From CAZKGE01 sp964541695 (GTDB taxonomy: Bacteria; Bacillota; Clostridia; Christensenellales; CAG-138): DNA of 7,503 nt. How positions within the stretch are numbered: position 1 is the stretch's first letter; every line of letters begins with the position of its first letter. The notes beneath the pieces were generated by a model. That model saw nothing but the letters and a program-made list of their open reading frames with translations. It searched no databases and was not told where the DNA came from. The stretch is from contig CAZIRB010000106.1 in the NCBI GenBank assembly GCA_964541695.1, positions 1 through 7,503 on the forward strand. The letters are read 5' to 3'. The translations under genes and the position numbers were made by a program. This document shows, piece after piece, positions 1 to 5,995 of this stretch.

Positions 1-306
1 GACGATGCCCTCGAGGCCGAGATACCGGCAGGCGTCGACCGCCTTAGCCAGGCCCTCCGGCGTCTTGAACTCCTCGCTGCGCGCGGTGTACAGGATCGTG
101 CCCCCGCGTGAAATGATGCCGTTGACGCTCGCCGCGTCCAGCTCCACGACGTCCGAGTGGATCAGGCCGTTGTATCCGCGGTGGATGCCGACCGGGATGA
201 CGTCGTGATTCGCGCACGTGCGCACGACTGCGCGGATCGCCGCGTTCATGCCCGGCGCGTCGCCGCCGCTCGTTAAAACGCCGATTCGGCGTACTTTTTC
301 TCTCAT
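1..306 (-). CDS. pfkA: ATP-dependent 6-phosphofructokinase, N-terminal part (runs off the left edge)
   Basis: This is the first 102 codons of a phosphofructokinase, the glycolytic enzyme that phosphorylates fructose 6-phosphate to fructose 1,6-bisphosphate in the cytoplasm. The reverse-strand translation has the family signature RIGVLTSGGDAPGMNAAIR at residues 7-25, whose GGD loop binds ATP. RGYNGLI follows at about 45-51 and RGGTILYTAR at about 67-76. All three align without gaps to the Bacillus-type enzyme from memory. Arg25 and Arg29 correspond to the effector-site arginines (21 and 25) of the Bacillus protein, so allosteric control by PEP/ADP is plausible. The ATG at 304-306 is chosen because a GGAGG (316-320) lies 9 nt upstream. 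The gene is transcribed leftwards, divergent from the serine hydrolase gene, and has its own promoter. The C-terminal two thirds lie outside the window. Confidence 0.96.
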   Translation of the reverse strand, partial: MREKVRRIGVLTSGGDAPGMNAAIRAVVRTCANHDVIPVGIHRGYNGLIHSDVVELDAASVNGIISRGGTILYTARSEEFKTPEGLAKAVDACRYLGLEGIV

Positions 307-315
307 AGAAGGGTT

Positions 316-320
316 CCTCC
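316..320 (-). promoter_or_regulatory. pfkA ribosome binding site
   Basis: GGAGG on the minus strand, 9 nt before the ATG at 304-306. It fixes the start codon of pfkA. Confidence 0.8.
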
Positions 321-343
321 GCATCAAAAATATCGCCATATAT

Positions 344-372
344 ATCATAGTACGCTTACCCGCTTTTCGCAA
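344..372 (-). promoter_or_regulatory. pfkA promoter, sigma-A type
   Basis: Read on the minus strand, TTGCGA (367-372) and TATGAT (344-349) are separated by exactly 17 nt. The pfkA RBS lies 24 nt downstream of the -10 box, which gives a short leader. The match is good at both boxes and the position fits the gene. It ends about 50 bp from the first repeat unit. Confidence 0.72.
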
Positions 373-423
373 TGGATTTCGGGGGATTGGCAGGGGCGAC
401 GGAACGTCAGGAGGAAGGAACGT

Positions 424-690
424 TGGGGGCTCCGCCCCCAGTCCCACAGTTCGCAATGGTCGCGGCGCGGTGCGGCTTTAAGCCGCTGCCTCCCGCTCCC
501 TTGCTCACTGGGCCTACGCTTCGCTTTCTCCGCCACAGGCGGCGCTCAGCTTTGGCCCCCGCCAAAGGGCCGCGTCCCTTTGGAATCCCGGCGAAAGGGA
601 TATTAAAATACAACCTCTCCTATCTTTTGCTTCTTTCTTTAAGAAAAGAAGTGGGGGCGCGAGGGCGAAGCCCTCGTAAAAAGAACGGCA
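424..690. repeat. Structured intergenic repeat, unit 1 (about 267 bp)
   Basis: First of two adjacent near-identical units. In order it contains a G/C hairpin with 7-bp arms and a TCC loop (424-440), a GCGGCTT/AAGCCGC palindrome (472-486), a CCGCC/GGCGG hairpin (530-542), CCAAAGGG/CCCTTTGG arms (562-583), an AAGAAAAGAAG-type palindrome (630-651), and a GAA-looped CGAGGGC/GCCCTCG hairpin (660-676). Long overlapping reading frames exist here on both strands. None has an RBS or recognisable protein, and the palindrome density argues for a non-coding structured element. No transposase is present, so if mobile it would need help from elsewhere. Similar palindromic intergenic elements occur in many copies in some gut Clostridia, but I cannot assign it to a named family. 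Confidence 0.85.
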
Positions 691-957
691 CGGGGGCCCT
701 GCCCCCAGTCCCACGGTTCGCAATGGTCGCGGCGCGGTGCGGCTTTAAGCCGCTGCCTCCCGCTCCCTTGCTCGCTGGGCCTACGCTTCGCTTTCTCCGC
801 CACAGGCGGCGCTCAGCTTTGGCCCCCCGCCAAAGGGACGCGTCCCTTTGGAATCCTAGCGAAAGGGATATTAAATACAACCGCTCCTATCTTTTGCTTC
901 TTTTCTTTAAGAAAAGAAGTGAGAGCGCGAGGGCGAAGCCCTCGTAAAAAGAAAACG
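691..957. repeat. Structured intergenic repeat, unit 2 (about 267 bp)
   Basis: Second copy, in direct orientation with a period of 267-268 bp (compare TCGCAATGGT at 451 and 718, and GAGGGCGAAG at 661 and 929). The same palindromes recur: 692-706; the GCGGCTT/AAGCCGC pair; 830-851, here a perfect 22-bp palindrome; 897-919, a perfect 23-nt palindrome with one central base; and 928-944. Several differences from unit 1 fall in loops or between stems: TCC to CCT in the first loop, and one base in the middle of the CCAAAGGG palindrome. The stem arms are kept. No gene is supported here. Confidence 0.85.
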
Positions 958-1114
958 GTAAGCGGCGGCCGCGCTCCGCTGCCGAACCATCACACCCCCG
1001 CTCTCCCCCGCGCATAACGCGCCCCTTCCAAATTCGCATTCTGCAGCGTTTACTTGCAAATTAGTTGCAAAAAGAACATATTTTCAAAGAATATGCATGA
1101 AAATGAAGTTTTTC
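958..1114. other. Intergenic spacer between the repeats and the hydrolase promoter
   Basis: No gene is supported here. It starts with a GC-rich stretch (about 961-983) holding AGCGG/CCGCT arms, at the place where a third repeat unit would begin, so it may be a decayed unit edge. From about 1030 it becomes AT-rich, with ATG codons but no good RBS, and leads into the promoter at 1115. Confidence 0.5.
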
Positions 1115-1143
1115 TTGCACCTGGTGTTAATTTATGCTATATT
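1115..1143 (+). promoter_or_regulatory. Serine hydrolase promoter, sigma-A type
   Basis: TTGCAC (1115-1120) and TATATT (1138-1143) are separated by 17 nt. Transcription should begin near 1150, about 50 nt before the chosen ATG at 1200. This position rules out the upstream in-frame ATG at 1134, which lies inside the promoter. Confidence 0.8.
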
Positions 1144-1161
1144 GTCTACATTCAGTCCGAA

Positions 1162-1176
1162 GCGCCGATTCGGCGC
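1162..1176 (+). promoter_or_regulatory. 15-nt palindrome in the hydrolase leader, possible operator
   Basis: GCGCCGA-T-TCGGCGC is an odd perfect palindrome with 7-base arms, lying roughly 12-26 nt after the expected transcription start. With a one-base centre it is a poor RNA hairpin but a reasonable dimeric protein-binding site. The role is inference; in GC-rich DNA it could be chance. Confidence 0.3.
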
Positions 1177-1199
1177 CGGAAGGGCGGGAGCTGCCGCGT

Positions 1200-1964
1200 A
1201 TGGAGCAAAGCGCAGTGCTGCGGCGATTGGGCCGCGTGCCGGGGGATGTGGGGTTTTACTGCCGCAACCTCGTCACGGGCGCGGAACTGAATGTCCGCGC
1301 GGACGAGCCGTTCCTCGCGGCAAGCGTCATAAAGCTTCCGGTCTATGCCGCGGTCGAGAAGATGGCCGCCGAGGGGCGGGCGTCGCTTTCTGAAACGCTC
1401 GTCTGCCGCCAGGCGGATAAGCTGCCGGGCTGCGGCGCGCTGTCGCTGTTTGCCGGCGAGCCGGAGGCGGACGTGGCGACGCTGTGCCGGTTGATGATCC
1501 AGATCAGCGACAACACGGCGGCAAACCTTTTGATCCGCCGCTACGGCATCGGGGCGCTGAACGCGGAGTTTTCGGACATGGGCCTTGCGGGCACACGGCT
1601 TTTCCGTGTGTTGTACGACGAGGCGGCGGCGGGGGCGGGGCTGGAGAACCGGTTCGTGCCCAGAGAGCTTGGGGAATTGCTCGAACGCGTCTATCGCCGG
1701 ACGTTCGTGTCCGAACAGGTCAGCCGCCGCATCGAGGAGACGCTGCTCGGGCAGCAGATCCGCCACAAGATTCCGGGATATCTGCCGGAAGGGATCGAGG
1801 TCGCAAACAAAACCGGCGAGGACGAGGGCATCGCGAACGACGTCGGGATCGTCTATGCCAGGGAGCCGTTCGTAATCGCCTTTGCCGCGAACCACACCGA
1901 CGTTCCGGAGGCGGAACGCGCCATCCGAGAGATTGCTCTCGGGTTCATTGACCTCCCTCTATAA
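1200..1964 (+). CDS. Class A beta-lactamase-fold serine hydrolase, no signal peptide
   Basis: A 254-residue protein of the serine beta-lactamase / penicillin-recognising superfamily. Three active-site motifs are in order with normal spacing: SVIK (Ser42, Lys45; SxxK), SDN (103-105) and KTG (204-206). The ExxLN motif carrying the deacylating glutamate of true class A enzymes is not recognisable in the omega-loop region (about 133-156); only Glu141 and Glu149 are nearby. It may therefore be a beta-lactamase-related esterase, peptidase or penicillin-binding protein rather than a drug-resistance enzyme. The N-terminus (MEQSAVLRRLG) is not a signal peptide, and the 22 residues before it in frame are not one either, so the product appears cytoplasmic, which is odd for this fold. 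The ATG at 1200 is preferred because the promoter overlaps the alternative at 1134 and a GGGAG lies 9 nt upstream. It is a single-gene transcript with its own promoter and terminator. Confidence 0.88.
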   Translation: MEQSAVLRRLGRVPGDVGFYCRNLVTGAELNVRADEPFLAASVIKLPVYAAVEKMAAEGRASLSETLVCRQADKLPGCGALSLFAGEPEADVATLCRLMIQISDNTAANLLIRRYGIGALNAEFSDMGLAGTRLFRVLYDEAAAGAGLENRFVPRELGELLERVYRRTFVSEQVSRRIEETLLGQQIRHKIPGYLPEGIEVANKTGEDEGIANDVGIVYAREPFVIAFAANHTDVPEAERAIREIALGFIDLPL

Positions 1965-2002
1965 AGGTTCTGCTTCGGGAAGCGGAACACACCCAAACAG
2001 CG

Positions 2003-2034
2003 AAAGGGCGTTCGGCAACGAACGCCTTTTCGTT
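2003..2034 (+). terminator. Rho-independent terminator of the serine hydrolase gene
   Basis: GGCGTTCG (2007-2014), a GCAA loop, CGAACGCC (2019-2026), then TTTT and a further T-rich stretch. It lies about 40 nt after the stop codon. The reverse strand has no matching T-run, so it serves the plus strand. Confidence 0.85.
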
Positions 2035-2055
2035 TGCCGGCGGGCGGGTGCGCTC

Positions 2056-2089
2056 AAAAAAAGAGGCGCCGGGCAAAAAGCCCGGCGCC
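2056..2089 (-). terminator. Rho-independent terminator of the pot operon
   Basis: On the minus strand, GGCGCCGGGC (2080-2089), a TTTTT loop and GCCCGGCGCC (2065-2074) form a 10-bp GC stem. After two bases (TC) come seven T (2056-2062). It begins 24 nt after the potD stop and faces the hydrolase terminator. Confidence 0.92.
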
Positions 2090-2112
2090 GCAATCCGATG
2101 CAAACTTCTCCG

Positions 2113-3147
2113 CTACGCCGCCTTCACGCGCGTCCACGCGTCCGAGAACACGGCCACAAAGTCCCCCAGGTCGTGGAAGATGCTGCAGCGGTCGAGCACG
2201 TCCTGCGGCGGGTTGTAGGTCGGGTCGTCCGTAAACTCCGGCCCGAGGAGAGCGAGCGCCGCGGCGTTGGGCGTCGAGAAGCAGATGTACTCCGTGTTGA
2301 CTTTTGCGACCTCGGCGCCGCAGAGGAAGTTGATGAATTGCTCGGCCTCGGCGGTGTGCTTGGAGGTCCCGGGGATGATCATGTTGTCGAACCAGACGTT
2401 GCTGCCCTCCTTGGGCACGGCGTAGGCCAGGTCCGGGTTCTCCTGGATGCATGCGAGCGCGTCGCCGGAGTAGACGACCGCGAGCGCCGCGTTGCCGTTG
2501 ATCATCTCCATCTTGATGTCGTCGGTCAGGTAGGCGCGCACGAGCGGCTTTTGCTCAATCAGCGCGGCCTCGGCCTCGCGCACCTCGGCTTCGGAGCGGG
2601 TGTTGATGTCGTAGCCGAGCTTGCAGAGCGTGATGCCGATCGTGTCGCGCATGCTGTCGTACATCAAAATCTTGCCCGCGTATTGTTCATCCCACAGGAT
2701 GTTCCAGGAGTCGACGGTTCCGCTGACCATGGTCGTGTTGTACAGAATGCCGACGGTGCCCCACATGTACGGCACGGAATAGGTGTTGTCCGGGTCGAAC
2801 GAGAGGTTGAGGAAGCGCGCGTCGACATTAGAAAGGTTCGGGATGTTCGCCTTGTCGAGCGCGTGCAGGAGGTTCTGTGACACGAGCTTCTCGATGATGT
2901 AGTCCGACGGGAAGCAGACGTCGTAGATGCAGTCCGGGCTCGCCAATTTTACGAGCATCTCCTCGTTGCTGGTCATGGTCGTGTACTTGACCTCGATGCC
3001 GGTCTCCTCGCGGAACTGGTCGAGCAGCTCGGGCGCGATGTAGTCGCCCCAGTTGAGCACGTTGATCGTGACCGTATTTTTGTTGCCGCAGCCGAGCGCG
3101 GGCAGTATAAGCAGCGCGGCCAGCAGCAGTACGAATAGTTTTTTCAT
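2113..3147 (-). CDS. potD: Polyamine ABC transporter, substrate-binding lipoprotein PotD
   Basis: A 344-residue extracytoplasmic solute-binding protein that delivers spermidine or putrescine to PotBC. The N-terminus MKKLFVLLLAALLILPALGC is a lipoprotein signal with Cys20 as the expected lipid anchor. The mature part has landmarks of the PotD family: NWGDYIAP (Trp33, Tyr36 of the ligand pocket), YDVCFPSDY (75-83), VPYMWGTVGILYN (125-137), a KILMYDSMRD segment (Asp164, Asp168) and VWFDN (Trp252, Asp254). By remembered alignment to E. coli PotD, the second acidic residue of the D..E pair is Asp168 instead of Glu, one pocket Trp is Tyr226 and a pocket Tyr is probably Phe, so ligand preference may differ. 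Length is normal. It is the last gene of the operon, 22 nt after potC, with a near-perfect RBS of its own. That may raise its output, as expected for a binding protein. Confidence 0.95.
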   Translation of the reverse strand: MKKLFVLLLAALLILPALGCGNKNTVTINVLNWGDYIAPELLDQFREETGIEVKYTTMTSNEEMLVKLASPDCIYDVCFPSDYIIEKLVSQNLLHALDKANIPNLSNVDARFLNLSFDPDNTYSVPYMWGTVGILYNTTMVSGTVDSWNILWDEQYAGKILMYDSMRDTIGITLCKLGYDINTRSEAEVREAEAALIEQKPLVRAYLTDDIKMEMINGNAALAVVYSGDALACIQENPDLAYAVPKEGSNVWFDNMIIPGTSKHTAEAEQFINFLCGAEVAKVNTEYICFSTPNAAALALLGPEFTDDPTYNPPQDVLDRCSIFHDLGDFVAVFSDAWTRVKAA

Positions 3148-3155
3148 GTTTTTCG

Positions 3156-3163
3156 ACCTCCTT
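3156..3163 (-). promoter_or_regulatory. Strong ribosome binding site of potD
   Basis: AAGGAGGT on the minus strand, 8 nt before the potD ATG, is a full match to the 16S rRNA 3' end. It is clearly stronger than the sites of the upstream pot genes. Confidence 0.88.
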
Positions 3164-3169
3164 ATGGGG

Positions 3170-3976
3170 TTATTTTGCGTGCAGTTTTCTGCTTTGAATC
3201 TCCTGCGCCCTTTCTTCGCGGATGCTCTTGAGATTCACGATCAAAAGCAGCGTCACGACCGGCACGAACAGTATCGTCGACAGCGCGGGGTTGACGCCGC
3301 GGCGCGCGGAGGCGTAGATGTACATCGAGAGGTTATCCACGCCGTTGCCCGCAAAGAAGCTGACGACAAAGTCGTCGAGCGAGAGCGTGAACGCCAATAT
3401 CGCGCCGGACACGATGCCCGGCATGATGTCCGGTATCACGACGCGCCACAGCGCCATCAGCGGCGTGCAGCCCAGGTCGAGCGCCGCCTCGTAGAGCATG
3501 TCGGAGCTTTGCCGGAGCTTCGGCAGCACCGAAAAGATCACGTACGGCAGGTTGAACGTGATGTGCGCGATCAATAGCCGCACGTAGCCGTCGCGCAGCC
3601 CCACGAACAGGAACAGCAGCATCAGCGAGATGCCGGTCACAAGGTCCGGGTTGACCATCGGCAGCTCGGAGATGTTCTCGACGATCGCGCGCGGGCGCTT
3701 CTTCATCGCGTGCAGGCCGATTGCGCCGGCCGTGCCGAGCACCGTGGCCGAGACCGACGAGATGCAGGCCAGCGACAGTGTGACGGCGAGCGCGTCGGTG
3801 ATCTCCTTTGTCGAGACGAGCTGCGCGTACCAGTCCAGCGTAAATCCCGTCCAGTGACCGAGCGTCTTGCTGCCGTTGAACGAGAATATGATCAAAATCA
3901 AAATCGGCGCGTACAAAAACAGCAGCATGAGTCCCAGGTACGTACCGGAGAAGAACGACTTTAACCGCTTTACCAC
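3170..3976 (-). CDS. potC: Polyamine ABC transporter permease PotC
   Basis: A 268-residue integral membrane permease that pairs with PotB to form the polyamine channel. The first membrane helix is at about 13-33 (YLGLMLLFLYAPILILIIFSF), with more hydrophobic segments at about 62-88, 112-127, 132-152 and near the C-terminus. The binding-protein-dependent permease EAA loop that contacts PotA is EAALDLGC at 163-170, followed by VVIPDIMPG (179-187). The GTG at 3974-3976 is chosen as start. It overlaps the potB stop by 7 nt and GGAGGG (3986-3991) sits 9 nt upstream, while the first in-frame ATG is at codon 17, inside helix 1. The overlap suggests translational coupling to potB. Length matches the family. 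Any longer frame running upstream of this start in the same phase is only an out-of-frame shadow of potB. Confidence 0.95.
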   Translation of the reverse strand: MVKRLKSFFSGTYLGLMLLFLYAPILILIIFSFNGSKTLGHWTGFTLDWYAQLVSTKEITDALAVTLSLACISSVSATVLGTAGAIGLHAMKKRPRAIVENISELPMVNPDLVTGISLMLLFLFVGLRDGYVRLLIAHITFNLPYVIFSVLPKLRQSSDMLYEAALDLGCTPLMALWRVVIPDIMPGIVSGAILAFTLSLDDFVVSFFAGNGVDNLSMYIYASARRGVNPALSTILFVPVVTLLLIVNLKSIREERAQEIQSRKLHAK

Positions 3977-4560
3977 AGCTTGCCGCCCTCCGTTCCCACG
4001 GACTGGTCCATGCGCCGCATCACGGTCATGGACAACAGCACGAACACGAGCAGCACGACCGAGAGCGCGCTGCCGGTGCTCCACGCCTGCTCGGTGATGA
4101 AGCGCATATAGATCAGGTCGCCGTAGAGCATGGTTTTGCCGCCGCCCAATAGCTGCGAGATGGCGAACGTCGTCGTCGACGGGATGAACACCATCGTGAT
4201 GCCGGACACGATGCCCGGCATGGACAGCGGCAGCACGACCTTGACGAACGTCGTNNNNNNNNNNNNNNNNNNNNNNNNNNNNNNNNNNNNNNNNNNNNNN
4301 NNNNNNNNNNNNNNNNNNNNNNNNNNNNNNNNNNNNNNNNNNNNNNNNNNNNNNAGCAGGCAGGCCGCCGTCGTGATCAAAGCTAACCGGATCGAGTCGA
4401 GCAGCACGACGAGGTTCTTGGTCCCGGCCGCCGCGATCAGGTTGGCTAGCGTAAAGCTCCCGTTCGACGTGAACGCGTAGTAGAAGATCAGCAGCATCGG
4501 CGAGAATATGAATATCAGCATCCATACGATGTACGGATACGAAAACAGCTTGCGTTTCAC
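3970..4560 (-). CDS. potB: Polyamine ABC transporter permease PotB, interrupted by an assembly gap
   Basis: Membrane permease partner of PotC. The N-terminal part (KRKLFSYPYIVWMLIF, helix 1 at about 8-30) and the C-terminal part (TFVKVVLPLSMPG and FAISQLLGGGKTMLYGDLI, then a last helix) are both typical of PotB. Between them is a run of 100 N (4255-4354). The visible parts total about 162 residues, and the family is about 275, so roughly 110 residues are missing, including the EAA-G half of the coupling loop. The real gap is therefore probably near 330 bp. The apparent frame continuity across the N run is not evidence of an intact gene. The start is a GTG at 4558-4560: an in-frame stop lies a short way upstream with no other start codon between, and the RBS is weak (GGGG). 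Its end overlaps potC. Confidence 0.9.
   Translation of the reverse strand: MKRKLFSYPYIVWMLIFIFSPMLLIFYYAFTSNGSFTLANLIAAAGTKNLVVLLDSIRLALITTAACLXXXXXXXXXXXXXXXXXXXXXXXXXXXXXXXXXXTTFVKVVLPLSMPGIVSGITMVFIPSTTTFAISQLLGGGKTMLYGDLIYMRFITEQAWSTGSALSVVLLVFVLLSMTVMRRMDQSVGTEGGKLW
4255..4354. other. Assembly gap, 100 N
   Basis: Exactly 100 N, the conventional filler for a scaffold gap of unknown size. It falls inside potB. Its length should not be read as real distance; from the expected size of PotB the missing sequence is probably about 330 bp. Confidence 0.97.
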
Positions 4561-4596
4561 GCGCGCGTCACGCCCCTTTCCCGGAAAATTCCGCCG

Positions 4597-5967
4597 TCAT
4601 TGCAGCGTGATGAGGATCGCGGCTTCCGGCACGCGGATGCCGGTCTCCGCGCCCTCCTCCATGAACTCGTCCGAGAACGCGATCCAGTCGTTCTCCTCGC
4701 ATTCGACGTGCACCTCGTAGTGCGTGCCGAGGAACATGCAGGACTTGACGTGGCCGGTCAGCTCCGCGTCCTGCGGCGCGACCAGCTCGACGTCCTCCGG
4801 CCTGATCGTGGCGAGCACCGCGCCCTTATTCTCCGCGCCCTCGGGCAGCGCGCAACTAAACGCGGTCCCGTCGATCTCGACCGCGCCGTCGTCGGGGTAG
4901 GCGACGCCGTCGAATATGTTCATCGAGCGCGTCTTCTTCATGATGTGGATCGCGTCCGCCGGGATGTCGATGCCCACCGTGCTGCCGCGCTCGGCAAAGT
5001 CGGTCGTGTGGATGATCCATTCGTAGCCGCCGCAGTCCACGTCGATCTCGTAGTGCACGCCCATGAACACCACGGAGCGTACCACGCCGGTCACGCGCGC
5101 GCCGCCCTCCGGGATGATGTCGATGTCCTCGGGCCGCACGACGACGTCGACCTCAACGTTCTTGCCGAAGCCCGCGTCCACGCACTTGTAGATCACGCCG
5201 TTTATCTGCACGCGGTAGTCCGCGAGCATGATGCCGGGGATGATGTTGCTCTCGCCGATGAAGTCCGCGACGAACGGGTTCTTCGGCTCGTTGTAGATGT
5301 CGGTCGGGGAACCGATCTGCTGGATGACGCCGTCCTTCATGACCACGATCGTGTCGCTCATGGTCAGCGCCTCGGTCTGGTCATGCGTGACGTAGATGAA
5401 CGTGATGCCGAGCCGCTGCTGCATGCTCTTTAGCTCCACCTGCATCTCCTGCCGGAGTTTGAGGTCGAGCGCGCCGAGCGGCTCGTCGAGCAGCAGCACC
5501 TGCGGCTCGTTGACGAGCGCGCGCGCGATGGCGACCCGCTGCTGCTGGCCGCCGGAGAGCTGCTCCACATACCGCTTGCCGTAGCCGGTGAGGTTGACGA
5601 GCTCGAGCATCTTGTTCACCTTCTGCCCGATCGTCGCCTTATCCAGCTTCTTGATCTTGAGGCCGAACGCGATGTTGTCAAACACGTTTAAATGTGGAAA
5701 CAGCGCGTACTTTTGAAACACCGTGTTGACGCGGCGCTTGTACGGCGGCACGGTCGCGATGTCGACGCCGTCCATCTCGATGCGTCCCTCCGTGGGCAGT
5801 ATAAAGCCCGCGATGAGCCGCAGCAGCGTGGTCTTGCCGCAGCCCGAGGGACCGAGCAGCGTCAAAAACTCGCCGTCCTTGATATAGAGGTTGACGTGCG
5901 AGAGCGCGGTGTCGCCCTCGTAGTCCTTGGATACGTCGATCAGCTCGATCAGGTGCTTTTCCGTCAT
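4597..5967 (-). CDS. potA: Polyamine ABC transporter ATPase PotA, with duplicated C-terminal TOBE-like domain
   Basis: A 456-residue ABC ATPase that powers polyamine import from the cytoplasmic face. Motifs in order: Walker A GPSGCGKTT (39-47), Q-loop Gln85 in VFQKYALFPH, signature LSGGQQQR (137-144), Walker B VLLLDEP (157-163), D-loop ALD (166-168), and the switch His195 in VTHDQTEA. After the FIGESN segment (236-241) the protein carries two similar copies of the TOBE-type regulatory domain, at about 256-343 and 365-454. Each has a [VI]RPED motif (277-281; 388-392) and a GxHYE[IV] motif (303-308; 414-419). PotA proteins usually have one such region and are about 350-380 residues, so this one is longer by about one domain. 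The ATG at 5965-5967 has GGAG 7 nt upstream. An upstream extension of the same frame is a shadow of the regulator gene. It starts 28 nt after the regulator stop and ends 36 nt before potB. Confidence 0.96.
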   Translation of the reverse strand: MTEKHLIELIDVSKDYEGDTALSHVNLYIKDGEFLTLLGPSGCGKTTLLRLIAGFILPTEGRIEMDGVDIATVPPYKRRVNTVFQKYALFPHLNVFDNIAFGLKIKKLDKATIGQKVNKMLELVNLTGYGKRYVEQLSGGQQQRVAIARALVNEPQVLLLDEPLGALDLKLRQEMQVELKSMQQRLGITFIYVTHDQTEALTMSDTIVVMKDGVIQQIGSPTDIYNEPKNPFVADFIGESNIIPGIMLADYRVQINGVIYKCVDAGFGKNVEVDVVVRPEDIDIIPEGGARVTGVVRSVVFMGVHYEIDVDCGGYEWIIHTTDFAERGSTVGIDIPADAIHIMKKTRSMNIFDGVAYPDDGAVEIDGTAFSCALPEGAENKGAVLATIRPEDVELVAPQDAELTGHVKSCMFLGTHYEVHVECEENDWIAFSDEFMEEGAETGIRVPEAAILITLQ

Positions 5968-5995
5968 GGCAGCTCTCCAAAGGTTAAAATCGGAA

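Noticed and set aside
372..947. 191-codon plus-strand frame, and several minus-strand frames, through the repeat pair
   Set aside because: They read the same repeat twice, have no RBS, recur in several frames, and are built from palindromic G/C and A/G tracts.
424..957. CRISPR array
   Set aside because: Only two long units without short regular repeats and unique spacers, and no cas genes.
1134..1199. Earlier in-frame ATG for the serine hydrolase
   Set aside because: The codon lies within the promoter, before the expected transcription start, and the added 22 residues are not a signal peptide.
1152..1895. 247-codon minus-strand frame antisense to the serine hydrolase
   Set aside because: A shadow of a GC-rich gene; the sense strand carries SxxK, SDN and KTG while the antisense product is Arg/His-rich with no motif.
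1882..2880. 332-codon plus-strand frame over the terminators and potD
   Set aside because: It runs through two terminators and is antisense to a clear PotD; the product is a low-complexity Val/Arg/Asp/His mix.
3977..4525. Upstream extension of the potC frame across the N run
   Set aside because: It is out of frame with real potB sequence on both sides of the gap and only stays open because N codons are not stops.
4600..5433. 277-codon plus-strand frame antisense to potA
   Set aside because: A mirror of potA codon bias, with no RBS or recognisable domain.
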